Source of the DNA: Perlabentimonas gracilis
GTDB lineage: Bacteria > Bacteroidota > Bacteroidia > Bacteroidales > Tenuifilaceae
DNA length: 64,000 nt
Reading direction: 5' to 3'
NCBI RefSeq assembly: GCF_011174675.1
Contig: NZ_JAANIG010000008.1
Span: 1 to 64,000 of the forward strand
The notes under the pieces were generated by a model. That model was given only the letters and a program-made list of their open reading frames with translations. It had not been told where the DNA came from and ran no database searches. The position numbers were made by a program, and so were the translations under genes. Position 1 is the stretch's first letter. The number at the start of each line of letters is the position of its first letter. Below are positions 27,162-36,227 of this stretch, piece by piece.

Positions 27162-29774
27162 ATGGCAAAAGGTATAGTAGCACTTCTCGCACTGGTTTTG
27201 GCTTGCACTCCCCTTACGGGACAGGTTAGCAAGCTAAAACCATTTGGAGATAAAAAGCACAACGTAATCACCTCAACCATTAGCTACGATGGGGCATACA
27301 TTGCAACTGCAGGTGACGACAATGAACTTATTGTTTGGGATTACAACAGTACCAACGTATACCGTAAACTAACAGGGCTCAACCAATGGACAAAGGCCTT
27401 AGCCTTTAGCCGCGACGGCAAGCTGCTTGTTTCGGGCGGAAAGGACAGCAAGGTTTACATTTGGGATATTGACAAATCTTCGGTAATTAAAAACCTAACA
27501 GGCCACACTGGTGATATTTGCGCATTGGCAATAAATCCGCAGAATAACCTGCTAGCCTCTGGGGGTGATGATAATACCATTCGCATTTGGGAACTATCAA
27601 CCGGTAGGCTCTTACAGAGCCTAAGCAAGCAATCGAAAACAATTACCTCGCTCGACTTTAGCCCCAATGGCACATCGTTGATTTCAGGTTCGGCCGATGG
27701 TTCCGTTGTAATTTGGGATACATCTAAATGGACAGCAACTCACACCATTAGCGACCATAAAGGCTGGATTAGATGCGTGGGGTACAGCCCTACGGGAGAA
27801 ACCTTTGCCTCAGCGGGCGACGATCGAACTGTGCGGATTTATAGCTCGACAGGGACTCAAAAGTATGAATTGAGGGGTCACCGAAACTGGGTGCAAAGCC
27901 TTTCGTATAGCGCTGATGGTAAGTACGTGGTTAGCGGTTCACACGATAAAACATTTATAGTTTGGAATGTTGAGAGTGGTGCTGAGGTGTACAAATCGCC
28001 CTCGCTGGGTGATATTGTTTACTCGGTGGGTATGAACCCCAATGGCAAAAGCATTTTATCCACCAACCTGCGCAGCAGCAACCTATCGCTATGGGATGTT
28101 GGGGGACTAAATATCTACTCCACAATTGCAACTACACAAGCACCTGCAAAGGGAGCAACTACACAGGAAGTAAAGGTGGTACAGACTGTTGCCGAAACTA
28201 CCTCGCCACAGCTTGCCCTAAAATCGGTGGTTTTTTCCGATGCCAACAGAAATAACATTATCAATGCGGGCGAGCAGTCATTCATCGACATCTCCATTAG
28301 CAATACGGGAAATGGTGCTGCCAAAATGGTTAAGCTATTTGTAACCGAGCAGAACAATGTTAGCGGCCTCACCTTCTCTCCATTCATAGAGGTTGGCGAT
28401 ATTAATGCCGGACAAACCAAGTCGGTGAAAATATCCATACTAGCCAACGAGGCCATAGCCTCAGCCAGTGCAGATTTCAACATCACCATATCCGAAAGTC
28501 GTGGTTATAGCTGTGAACCAGCTAGACTTGCCATAGCAACAATGAAGCAGGAGGTACCCTTGGTAGTTCTGCATGAGCATAGTTTTACTCCCATTGGTTC
28601 TGAGGTAATATCCAAAGGAAGCAAATTCAAGCTAAGCCTAATGGTTCAGAACAAGGGTGATGCCCCTGCTTACAGCGTAAAGGTGAAGTTTGAACTACCC
28701 GAAAATGCGTTTATAGTGAGTGAACCAGAATTCTTTGTGGCCCAGCTAACGCCCAACGAAACAAAGGTGTTCGAACTTGAGGTGATGACCAACACGCGAT
28801 ACATCCGTCCCGATGTGCCCATAGAGGTTTTTGTTACCGAATCGACAGGGAAATTTGGCGACAGGAAGATTGCCAGCGCACGGCTAAATGAAGGGGCACA
28901 AGGAAATCTGAGTTCACCCATGCTGGCAACTACTACCCAAGCGCAGGCCGCTGCAACTCCTAGGCCAATGCTAAAATCGGATGTGGATATTGATGTACCC
29001 AGAGTGGCAAGCAAAAAACCCAACCGCTACGCTTTAATCATAGGGAACGAGGATTACTCTTCGTATCAACGGGGACTAAAAACCGAATCGGATGTTGAGT
29101 TTGCGGTAAGCGATGCCGAATCGTTTAAGAGATATGCCATTAACATTTTGGGGGTACCCGAGGAGAATGTAATACTACGAACCAATGCCACAGCTATGGA
29201 GATGCACAGAGCCATTAGCCAAATCAATACAATTATAAAGATTGGTGAGGGAAAATCGGAGGTGTTTGTTATGTACGCTGGCCATGGCTTTCCCGATGAG
29301 AAAACCCAGGAACCATATCTAATCCCTGTTGATGTTAGCGGTGCCGACCTGCAATTCGCCATTAAGCTCACCGATTTTTACGCCAAGCTCACCGAGCATC
29401 CATCGAAACGGGTTACCGTTTTCCTCGATGCTTGCTTTAGTGGAGGTGGTCGTGAGCAAGGGCTAATTGCCGCACGTGGAGTAAAGCTACGCCCTAGGGA
29501 AAACGTGCTAAGGGGTAACCTGGTGGTTTTTGCAGCAACATCGGGCGATCAGTCGGCCCTGCCATGGAAAGAAAAAAACCACGGTATGTTTACATACCAC
29601 TTGCTACAAAAGCTAAAGGAGACTAAAGGCGACATTACCTACCAGGAGCTATCGGACTACCTAAAGCACAATGTGGCAACCCGATCAGTTTTAGTTAACC
29701 AAAAGGAGCAGAATCCGCAGACCAACATTAGCAGCGATGTGGTTGACACCTGGGGAAACTGGCGTTTGAAATGA
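27162..29774 (+). CDS. Exported WD40-repeat / caspase-fold (C14) protease
   Basis: 870 residues. An N-terminal signal ends near residue 20; VLAC (Cys15) is a possible but weak lipobox. Seven WD40 blades (about 27-315) have clear GH and WD dipeptides. Two Ig/CARDB-like domains follow (about 350-460 and 465-575), then a linker rich in A/T/Q, then a caspase-family domain (about 622-870). The catalytic dyad is visible: H708 in YAGHGF and C758 in LDACFSG. This is a prokaryotic metacaspase-like (orthocaspase) domain; substrates and any regulation by the WD40 part are unknown. It is the last gene of its operon. An exported caspase-fold enzyme fused to a propeller is uncommon and could be an envelope protease. 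Confidence 0.9.
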   Translation: MAKGIVALLALVLACTPLTGQVSKLKPFGDKKHNVITSTISYDGAYIATAGDDNELIVWDYNSTNVYRKLTGLNQWTKALAFSRDGKLLVSGGKDSKVYIWDIDKSSVIKNLTGHTGDICALAINPQNNLLASGGDDNTIRIWELSTGRLLQSLSKQSKTITSLDFSPNGTSLISGSADGSVVIWDTSKWTATHTISDHKGWIRCVGYSPTGETFASAGDDRTVRIYSSTGTQKYELRGHRNWVQSLSYSADGKYVVSGSHDKTFIVWNVESGAEVYKSPSLGDIVYSVGMNPNGKSILSTNLRSSNLSLWDVGGLNIYSTIATTQAPAKGATTQEVKVVQTVAETTSPQLALKSVVFSDANRNNIINAGEQSFIDISISNTGNGAAKMVKLFVTEQNNVSGLTFSPFIEVGDINAGQTKSVKISILANEAIASASADFNITISESRGYSCEPARLAIATMKQEVPLVVLHEHSFTPIGSEVISKGSKFKLSLMVQNKGDAPAYSVKVKFELPENAFIVSEPEFFVAQLTPNETKVFELEVMTNTRYIRPDVPIEVFVTESTGKFGDRKIASARLNEGAQGNLSSPMLATTTQAQAAATPRPMLKSDVDIDVPRVASKKPNRYALIIGNEDYSSYQRGLKTESDVEFAVSDAESFKRYAINILGVPEENVILRTNATAMEMHRAISQINTIIKIGEGKSEVFVMYAGHGFPDEKTQEPYLIPVDVSGADLQFAIKLTDFYAKLTEHPSKRVTVFLDACFSGGGREQGLIAARGVKLRPRENVLRGNLVVFAATSGDQSALPWKEKNHGMFTYHLLQKLKETKGDITYQELSDYLKHNVATRSVLVNQKEQNPQTNISSDVVDTWGNWRLK

Positions 29775-29798
29775 TGCGATTTTGCCCTTATCCAAACC

Positions 29799-29877
29799 GA
29801 GAAGAGCGGGGAAACAATAAACCCTGGCTGCAAATTTCAGTGTCATTTCATTGCGACACCCTGCTCTTCTCTTTTTT
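29799..29877 (+). terminator. Long-loop terminator after the caspase gene
   Basis: Arms GAGAAGAGCGGGG (29799-29811) and CCCTGCTCTTCTC (29859-29871) pair at 12 of 13 positions, followed by six T residues. The loop of 47 nt contains a minor TGTC/GACA pair. Confidence 0.7.
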
Positions 29878-30044
29878 ATCCAGCATTAGAGACCAATTAG
29901 TAAACATCATTAATTGGGACAAAGAGCCAAGATAATAACAGACTAAAAAATGGTTCTCTCCTTTCATACTCTAGCTACTCAACATGAAAATCGAAAACAT
30001 AAGTGCATACTTCGCAAAATCTTGAGCAGATTAAATTAATAGCA

Positions 30045-30075
30045 AGAAAGAGTGGCCCAATAGACCACTCTTTCT
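30045..30075 (-). terminator. Terminator of purA
   Basis: A perfect 11-bp stem (AGAAAGAGTGG and its complement) with a 9-nt loop, 27 bp past the purA stop on the minus strand. Confidence 0.8.
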
Positions 30076-30101
30076 AGTATAAAATAGTTAGAACAATGAA
30101 A

Positions 30102-31367
30102 TTAATTCCTTATAATAGTGGCTTCCCTATCAGGCCCAACCGATACAATTTTAACAGGAACCCCCGTTTCCTTTTCAATAAACCTTATGTAATCAACTAG
30201 TTCCGCTGGAAAATCGGCTTCGGAGCGGATCTCGGCTAAAGACGTATTCCAGCCCTTAAACTCATGGTAAACGGGTTCTATTTCGGCATCAAACTCGTAG
30301 GGCATAATCTGTGTTTGTTCACCTTTTACTTTGTAAGATGTTGCAATCTTGATGGACTCGAAGGTATCGAGCACATCGGCTTTGGTCATGATGAGAGCAG
30401 TAACCCCGTTAATCATCACGGCATACTTAAGGGCAACCAAATCGAGCCAGCCACAGCGGCGCGGACGACCAGTAGTTGACCCGTACTCATTACCCTCATC
30501 GCGCAGCTTTTGGCCAACCTCATCCTCCAGTTCAGTGGGAAATGGACCTGAACCAACCCGAGTGCAATACGCTTTGAAAATACCGTACACCTCGCCAATG
30601 GCGCTTGGCGCCAAACCCAATCCGGTGCAAGCTCCGGCACAAATGGTGTTAGATGAGGTTACAAATGGATATGATCCGAAATCGATATCGAGCAACGAGC
30701 CCTGCGCTCCCTCAGCCAATATCTTTTTCCCCTCATTCCGATAGCGATTGATTTCGTACTCCGAATCTATCAGTTGAAACTGCTTGATTACTTCTAGGCC
30801 TGCAAACCAATCGGCTTCATGCTGCTCAATGTTGGCCTCATAGTCGTACTGTGCAAGAATATCCTTATGCTTTGCCCTAAGCTGATTATATCGATCATTA
30901 AAGTCGGCTCTAATGGTGTCGCCTACCCTTAGGCCGTTTCGCCCAGTTTTATCCATATAGGTTGGGCCAATACCTTTGAGGGTTGAGCCAATTTTCCCCT
31001 TTCCTTTAGCGGCCTCAGATGCTGCGTCGAGCTCGCGATGCGAGGGAATAATCAGGTGAGCCTTTTTGGAGATGAAAAGGTTCTTAGTTGGTTCAATGCC
31101 CAAAGCACGTAGTGCTGCAATCTCTTTTGCAAAGATCACCGGATCAATCACCACTCCATTACCAATCATATTGATTGAGCTGAGGTGAAAAATACCTGAA
31201 GGGATAGTGTGCAGAACGTGCTTAATGTTGTTAAACTCTAAGGAGTGTCCTGCATTTGGGCCTCCCTGAAATCGAGCTATAACATCGTAGTTTGGGGTAA
31301 GCACATCAACTACTTTTCCTTTGCCCTCGTCGCCCCACTGAAGGCCAAGAAGTACATCAACTTTCAT
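30102..31367 (-). CDS. purA: Adenylosuccinate synthetase
   Basis: 421 residues from the ATG at 31367, chosen because the protein family begins there (MKVDVLLGLQWGDEGKGK). The open frame runs 25 codons further upstream but crosses no conserved sequence. The enzyme uses GTP to join IMP and aspartate, the first committed step to AMP. Visible motifs: WGDEGKGK, GGPNAGH, GTRPMR-type region replaced by GSTTGRPRRCGW, and the GIGPTY segment. Cytoplasmic. It stands alone, with a good promoter and a 3' hairpin. Confidence 0.97.
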   Translation of the reverse strand: MKVDVLLGLQWGDEGKGKVVDVLTPNYDVIARFQGGPNAGHSLEFNNIKHVLHTIPSGIFHLSSINMIGNGVVIDPVIFAKEIAALRALGIEPTKNLFISKKAHLIIPSHRELDAASEAAKGKGKIGSTLKGIGPTYMDKTGRNGLRVGDTIRADFNDRYNQLRAKHKDILAQYDYEANIEQHEADWFAGLEVIKQFQLIDSEYEINRYRNEGKKILAEGAQGSLLDIDFGSYPFVTSSNTICAGACTGLGLAPSAIGEVYGIFKAYCTRVGSGPFPTELEDEVGQKLRDEGNEYGSTTGRPRRCGWLDLVALKYAVMINGVTALIMTKADVLDTFESIKIATSYKVKGEQTQIMPYEFDAEIEPVYHEFKGWNTSLAEIRSEADFPAELVDYIRFIEKETGVPVKIVSVGPDREATIIRN

Positions 31368-31446
31368 ACTTATAACGCTTAAATGGTTGGGAAATGCGCA
31401 ACAAATGCCGGCCATTACGGTCCAGCATCCTGCAAATTTCATGTTC

Positions 31447-31479
31447 TAAAGTTACAGCTTTTTAGGGGTTGTTTCCAAA
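31447..31479 (-). promoter_or_regulatory. Promoter of purA
   Basis: On the minus strand TTTG (31479-31476), a 21-nt spacer and TAACTTTA (31454-31447) match the Bacteroidota pattern except for the last -7 base. It would give a leader of about 70 nt. Confidence 0.5.
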
Positions 31480-31530
31480 ATTTTGCTGTAAAAAAAAGAG
31501 TTGAGCACAGCAAGTTATCAACATATCCGC

Positions 31531-32001
31531 TTAAGCCTGATTGGCCTCATTCTTCGCACTCATACACTTACTACACATACCGTAAAAGTAAAGCGAGTGG
31601 TGAGATATTTTAAAGTTCATCGATTTGCTTGCAGTATTCTTAATCTCCTGGATACGGGGGTCGCAAAACTCAATAACGCTACCACACTGGGTACAAATAA
31701 GGTGGTCATGCTGACGGCATTCGTAAGCCTTTTCAAAAACTGCTATATTTTTACCAAACTGGTGCTTAACCACCAGGTTACACTCCAGTAGCAGCTCTAT
31801 TGTATTATACAATGTTGCTCTGCTAACCCTGTAGTTTTTATTCTTCATGTAGATATATAGCGTCTCAATGTCGAAGTGTCCCTCGCGGGAGTATATCTCC
31901 TCTATTATAGCAAACCGCTCTGGCGTTTTCCTATGTCCCTTCTTCTCAAGATATTCAATAAAAATCTTCTTTACCGAGTCTAAGGTGTTATCGCATCCCA
32001 T
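31531..32001 (-). CDS. Fur-family metalloregulator
   Basis: 156-residue DNA-binding repressor. It has a winged-helix N-terminus ([14 protein letters not shown] ... [13 protein letters not shown]) and a dimerisation domain with two structural Zn pairs, C103-TQ-C106 and C143-SK-C146, plus the H-rich RQHDHLIC segment. The family includes Fur, PerR and Zur; the metal or peroxide specificity cannot be assigned by eye. Monocistronic or co-transcribed with rel, whose stop lies 120 bp upstream. Confidence 0.9.
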   Translation of the reverse strand: MGCDNTLDSVKKIFIEYLEKKGHRKTPERFAIIEEIYSREGHFDIETLYIYMKNKNYRVSRATLYNTIELLLECNLVVKHQFGKNIAVFEKAYECRQHDHLICTQCGSVIEFCDPRIQEIKNTASKSMNFKISHHSLYFYGMCSKCMSAKNEANQA

Positions 32002-32121
32002 GGTGACAGTAGTTTAAATTTAGAACAGATAAAAATAGTAAATGTGAGGGATACTGTCAAATTTTTTGAGGAAATTTTAGCGATACGGCTAACAAGCAAT
32101 ATTCTATGGGATTAAAATGGG

Positions 32122-34380
32122 TTAGCTATCAAAGTTTTCTATTCGTTTCACCGAGTCAACCCCTTTTATTCGCATTACATTACCAATTAGGTTATTGAGA
32201 TTGGCTGCATTATGCACATATAGATCGATAGAGCTTTCGAAAATTCCATCATGGCTTTCAATATGAAGCTTACGAATATTAACCCTCAGCTCATCAGATA
32301 TTATCTTTACCAGCTCGCTAAGAATTCCAACTCTATCCATCCCCCTCACCTCAACACGAGCAAGAAACGATAAAACCTTGTGGGTTGTCCACTTGGCCGA
32401 TACAATTCGATCGCCATGGCGAGACATCAGCCTAATGGCCTCGGCACAGGTAACCTTATGCACCACAACATTCTCCTCCTCGGTTATATACCCTATCACA
32501 TCGTCGCCGGGAATTGGATTACAGCAGGGAGCAACTATATAGGAAGTGGTCTCTTCATCGTCGAGTTCGCGGAGCAGGTAAGGTTTTTTGGTATCGAACT
32601 TCTTCTCCTTAGCGCCCAAATCCTCTGCACCTTTCTGCTGTAGCTTCTTTTTATGTGCCGATTTTGAGAACTGTATCTCCCAATACCTAATCCATTTACT
32701 TTTGGTGTTCTTCTTCAGAACTTTTTTTAGGTTATCGAGCAATATTAACCCCGACCCCACCTTGCTATACAGCTCGTCCTTTGATATCACCTCGTAGGCG
32801 GGCAAAATCTTTTTAAACACTCGCGACGATGGTTGTATTCCAAATTCTGTGAGTTTCTTCTCTACCATCTGCTTGCCCTTCTCTATTCTGTTCTTGGTTT
32901 CGGCCTTAAAAGCGGCCTTAATAGCCGATTGAGCCTTGGCTGTTTTAACAAACTTAAGAGAATTCCACGAGGGTTTTTGGGTACTGGCGGTAATAATCTC
33001 CACCTGATCGCCACTGCTAAGCGTGTGGCTTAAAGGAACCAACTTGTGATTAACCTTTGCTCCAATGGCCTTGTTCCCAATCTCGGTATGGATCTCATAC
33101 GCCAAATCGAGTGCGGTAGAATCGTTGGGTAAGGTTTTAGTATCGCCCTTGGGGGTAAAAACAATAATTTCCGATGAGAAGAGGTTGAGCTTAAACTCAT
33201 CCAAAAAGTCGAGGGCATCGGTTTGGGGATTCTCCAGTAGATCGCGTACCTGGGTAATCCACTTTTCAAAAACGCTTTCTTGGTTCGATACGTCCGAATC
33301 TTTATACTTCCAATGCGAAGCAAATCCTTTTTCTGCAATCTCGTTCATCCGCTGAGAACGAATCTGCACTTCAATCCACTGTCCGTGAGGCCCCATAACA
33401 GTACAATGCAACGCCTCGTAACCGTTAGCTTTGGGTGTGCTAACCCAGTCGCGAATCCTATCGGGTTTAGGTTTGTAGATATCTGTGATTAGTGAGTAGA
33501 TGTGCCAACATTGGGTTTTCTCGGGAATGTGTGGATAGGGATTAAAGATAATGCGAATGGCCAACAGATCGTAAATATCTTCGAAGGCCACATTCTTGGT
33601 TTGAATTTTTTTCCATATGGAATAGATAGACTTGGGCCTGCCGCTGATATCAAAATCGATATTATTCTCCTCAAGCTTTTGTATTATTGGTAGCGAGAAC
33701 GAATTAATCAGCTGCATCCTTCGTTTCTCAGTACCAGCAATCTTCCCCTGAATATCGTCGTACACCTTGGGGTACCTATACTTAAGGCTTAAATCTTCGA
33801 GTTCAGTTTTAATATTGTAAAGCCCAAGCCTATGCGCCAGGGGCGCATACAGGTAAATGGTCTCGCCTGCAATTTTCATCTGCTTATGTGCAGGCAGGGA
33901 ATCGAGCGTTCGCATGTTATGTAGGCGATCGGCCAGCTTTATGAGGATAACCCTAATATCATCTGTTAGGGTAAGAAGCATTTTGCGGAAATTTTCGGCC
34001 TGTAACGACGAGTTGGCATCAAAAACCTCAGCGATTTTAGTAAGCCCGTCGATTATTTTAGCTACCTTTTTATCGAAGAGGCGTTCAATATCATCAATGG
34101 TGTAATCGGTATCCTCCACCACATCATGCATTAGGGCACAGGCAATGGCCTTGGGACCAAGGCCAACCTCAGTAGCTACAATTTTAGCCACGGCAATAGG
34201 ATGTAGAATGTAGGGCTCGCCCGATTTACGCTTAACACCCTTATGCGCCTCATTAGCAAGATTAAAAGCTTTATTCACCAGCTTAAAATCGTCATCGCTC
34301 TGGCAACGAAGGCAGTTCTTTAGTAAATCGTCAAATTCATCCTTAATTAGCTGCTTATCAGCTTGGTTTTGTAAATCCAT
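32122..34380 (-). CDS. RelA/SpoT-family (p)ppGpp synthetase/hydrolase
   Basis: 752-residue long Rel protein controlling the stringent response. The HD hydrolase domain has intact H85-D86 (ALMHDVVEDTD), arguing for ppGpp hydrolysis. The synthetase domain (about 240-370) has GRPKSIYSIWKKI, YDLLAIRIIF, GYEALHCTVMGP and VQIRS. TGS domain (about 400-460), then a conserved CCNPIPGD region and a C-terminal ACT domain (about 680-750). It is the bifunctional SpoT/Rel type. Cytoplasmic. Confidence 0.95.
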   Translation of the reverse strand: MDLQNQADKQLIKDEFDDLLKNCLRCQSDDDFKLVNKAFNLANEAHKGVKRKSGEPYILHPIAVAKIVATEVGLGPKAIACALMHDVVEDTDYTIDDIERLFDKKVAKIIDGLTKIAEVFDANSSLQAENFRKMLLTLTDDIRVILIKLADRLHNMRTLDSLPAHKQMKIAGETIYLYAPLAHRLGLYNIKTELEDLSLKYRYPKVYDDIQGKIAGTEKRRMQLINSFSLPIIQKLEENNIDFDISGRPKSIYSIWKKIQTKNVAFEDIYDLLAIRIIFNPYPHIPEKTQCWHIYSLITDIYKPKPDRIRDWVSTPKANGYEALHCTVMGPHGQWIEVQIRSQRMNEIAEKGFASHWKYKDSDVSNQESVFEKWITQVRDLLENPQTDALDFLDEFKLNLFSSEIIVFTPKGDTKTLPNDSTALDLAYEIHTEIGNKAIGAKVNHKLVPLSHTLSSGDQVEIITASTQKPSWNSLKFVKTAKAQSAIKAAFKAETKNRIEKGKQMVEKKLTEFGIQPSSRVFKKILPAYEVISKDELYSKVGSGLILLDNLKKVLKKNTKSKWIRYWEIQFSKSAHKKKLQQKGAEDLGAKEKKFDTKKPYLLRELDDEETTSYIVAPCCNPIPGDDVIGYITEEENVVVHKVTCAEAIRLMSRHGDRIVSAKWTTHKVLSFLARVEVRGMDRVGILSELVKIISDELRVNIRKLHIESHDGIFESSIDLYVHNAANLNNLIGNVMRIKGVDSVKRIENFDS

Positions 34381-34476
34381 AAAAATAAATTCGTACTATA
34401 TTAAGTATGACAGCCATAATTAAATAATATCTTTATAAACATAGCGAAATCTAAAGATAGTAAAAAGGGGTAGGCA

Positions 34477-36060
34477 TTAGTATCCCCTAGGGCCATAAAT
34501 TACGGTAACATACCCTGTTTTAGATACAGACCGCAACGATGGGGTATAAACCTCGAGTCTGTATATATATGTGCCCTCTTTTGCTATAGCACCATCGGGT
34601 AACCGACCATCCCAGCCAGCGTTAGTACCTTCGTACACTATCCCACCCCACCTATTGTATATCATAAGCTTATACTCGGCCTCAAATGAGATGGTGGGCG
34701 CAAAATCATTTCGTCGAATTGTGTTGTAAACCAAATCACTGGTTGGGTCGATGGCGTTAGGCATAACAATCTCGGGGGTAACTTCGGCACATACCCTACG
34801 GGAGCGGCTAAGCCTTGCATTTCCCAGGTTATCGAGCTGCTCATAAGCCTCAATATAGTAACAAAACTGAGGCAGTAATCCTTGCCCTGAGAAGGAGGAT
34901 AAATTATCGACGAACTTATTCTCCATCGGGTTTAGCTCATCATATATCAGATTGGGAGGCAACGGATCGGGGTTATAGGCTTGCCGGTAAACCCTGTACC
35001 TTACGTTGTTGTTTTGTGAGGAGTAGAATGGATCCCATGAAAGGTTAACGGTCAAATCGCGCGGAAAAAGCCTTAACACCATAGTATTTGTTAGCTCGGA
35101 CACCCTTTGCAACCTTTCGCAACCATCGTAAGCATTAATTTTGTAGTAAAACTGCCTTGAGCGTGCAGCCCAGGCATCGGTTGTGTCGGCAAAATATGTT
35201 GTTTTGGAATTTGTAAAGCGGTAAAGATTTTTGGCCGAGAAGATTGACCTAACCGAATCGACTTGTTCCCAGCGGACAACAGCAAAACTCCTATACTCTG
35301 TTAACGAATCGATAGAAAAATAGATCTGTGTTTGCCTATCGCCTGCAATAAGAGAATCGATAGTTACATATTTTGGTGGAATGGATATCTTGGTACTAAC
35401 CGACGAAAGGTTTGACCTAGATCTAATGTCTGGATCACCCTCATTCGATTTTTCCTTTACGGCTTCAATAAAAAGATTGAAGTTTCTATTGACTGGAATA
35501 GAATCAATAAAGGCCTCATTCCTGAATCCTGAAACGGTATCAACTGAGAATGTCTCAAGATCGAGCCCTTCGCCCCACAATACCCGGTACATTTCAATTC
35601 TATTTCCCCATCCCACGTAGTGAGTCCATCTTACTGACAACCCATTGCGACACGAATCGTAATTGGCTGTCAAATGCATGGTTCTATGCTCAACGGTTTG
35701 CGTGCTGGGTTCGGATATACCATCGGAAGCCACGGTGTACGAAAATGGTCCCACAGAAGCATTAACAGCTACATCGGTATAAGTGAATGTGTTCGCATCA
35801 ACCTTAGCTATTTCGAACATATCGGTATTGCCTAAATCGTCCCTTTCTCGCCGATAAATAATGTAACCTGTAGGTAACGGATTTAAGGGGTTCTCGCGCG
35901 GAGGTGTCCAGGTCATTGATGTTGTCCCATTCAAGGGATTAACCGTAACAAACTCCAAGAAAGGGGCTAAAGGCTTGGACTCACTCTGCGCCTGTCCCAA
36001 ATCTGCAGAAAGGGTGAATAAGGTTATGAATATAATGGTGATGACTACCTTATAGTTCAT
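34477..36060 (-). CDS. Secreted protein with gliding-associated (T9SS type B) C-terminal domain
   Basis: About 527 residues from the ATG at 36060, where a signal peptide begins (MNYKVVITIIFITLFTLS...GQAQ); an ATG at 36081 and a TTG at 36144 are upstream, but the promoter element overlaps the TTG. The mature protein has four to five FN3-like domains and ends in a CHU_C-type sorting domain: MIYNRWGGIVYEG..GWDGR..G....EGTYIYRLEV...G.V.VIYG. The domain marks export by type IX secretion. No enzymatic motif; role probably adhesion or matrix. It lies between rel and the divergent amidohydrolase gene. Confidence 0.85.
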   Translation of the reverse strand: MNYKVVITIIFITLFTLSADLGQAQSESKPLAPFLEFVTVNPLNGTTSMTWTPPRENPLNPLPTGYIIYRRERDDLGNTDMFEIAKVDANTFTYTDVAVNASVGPFSYTVASDGISEPSTQTVEHRTMHLTANYDSCRNGLSVRWTHYVGWGNRIEMYRVLWGEGLDLETFSVDTVSGFRNEAFIDSIPVNRNFNLFIEAVKEKSNEGDPDIRSRSNLSSVSTKISIPPKYVTIDSLIAGDRQTQIYFSIDSLTEYRSFAVVRWEQVDSVRSIFSAKNLYRFTNSKTTYFADTTDAWAARSRQFYYKINAYDGCERLQRVSELTNTMVLRLFPRDLTVNLSWDPFYSSQNNNVRYRVYRQAYNPDPLPPNLIYDELNPMENKFVDNLSSFSGQGLLPQFCYYIEAYEQLDNLGNARLSRSRRVCAEVTPEIVMPNAIDPTSDLVYNTIRRNDFAPTISFEAEYKLMIYNRWGGIVYEGTNAGWDGRLPDGAIAKEGTYIYRLEVYTPSLRSVSKTGYVTVIYGPRGY

Positions 36061-36141
36061 ATCGAGCTGATTATTATACATATGCTGTTGCTCCAACGAG
36101 AAGGACTCGCAAAAATTTAAACGCTTCAATACTTTAACGGT

Positions 36142-36149
36142 CAAAGTTA
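36142..36149 (-). promoter_or_regulatory. -7 element of the gliding-associated C-terminal-domain gene
   Basis: TAACTTTG on the minus strand matches TAnnTTTG, 82 bp before the ATG at 36060. It overlaps the upstream TTG at 36144, supporting the downstream start. No clear -33 box. Confidence 0.5.
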
Positions 36150-36227
36150 AAAAATTAGTAACATAGTTATCGATTTTTTACCAGAAATAGAATTCTACCA
36201 TTATACCCCATTACTAATCATACCAAT

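Larger units (their letters stand above)
29775..30101. other. Convergent intergenic region
   Basis: A 327-bp spacer between the caspase gene and purA. It contains two hairpins (29799-29871 and 30045-30075) that fit termination of each gene. The remaining sequence shows nothing recognisable. Confidence 0.55.

Noticed and set aside
31368-31442. 25-residue N-terminal extension of adenylosuccinate synthetase
   Set aside because: The family starts at MKVDVLLGLQWGDEGKGK; the extension has no similarity to known enzymes.
34452-34459. TATCTTTA on the minus strand as a rel promoter
   Set aside because: Only a -7-like match, no -33 element, and the last base deviates; too weak to list.
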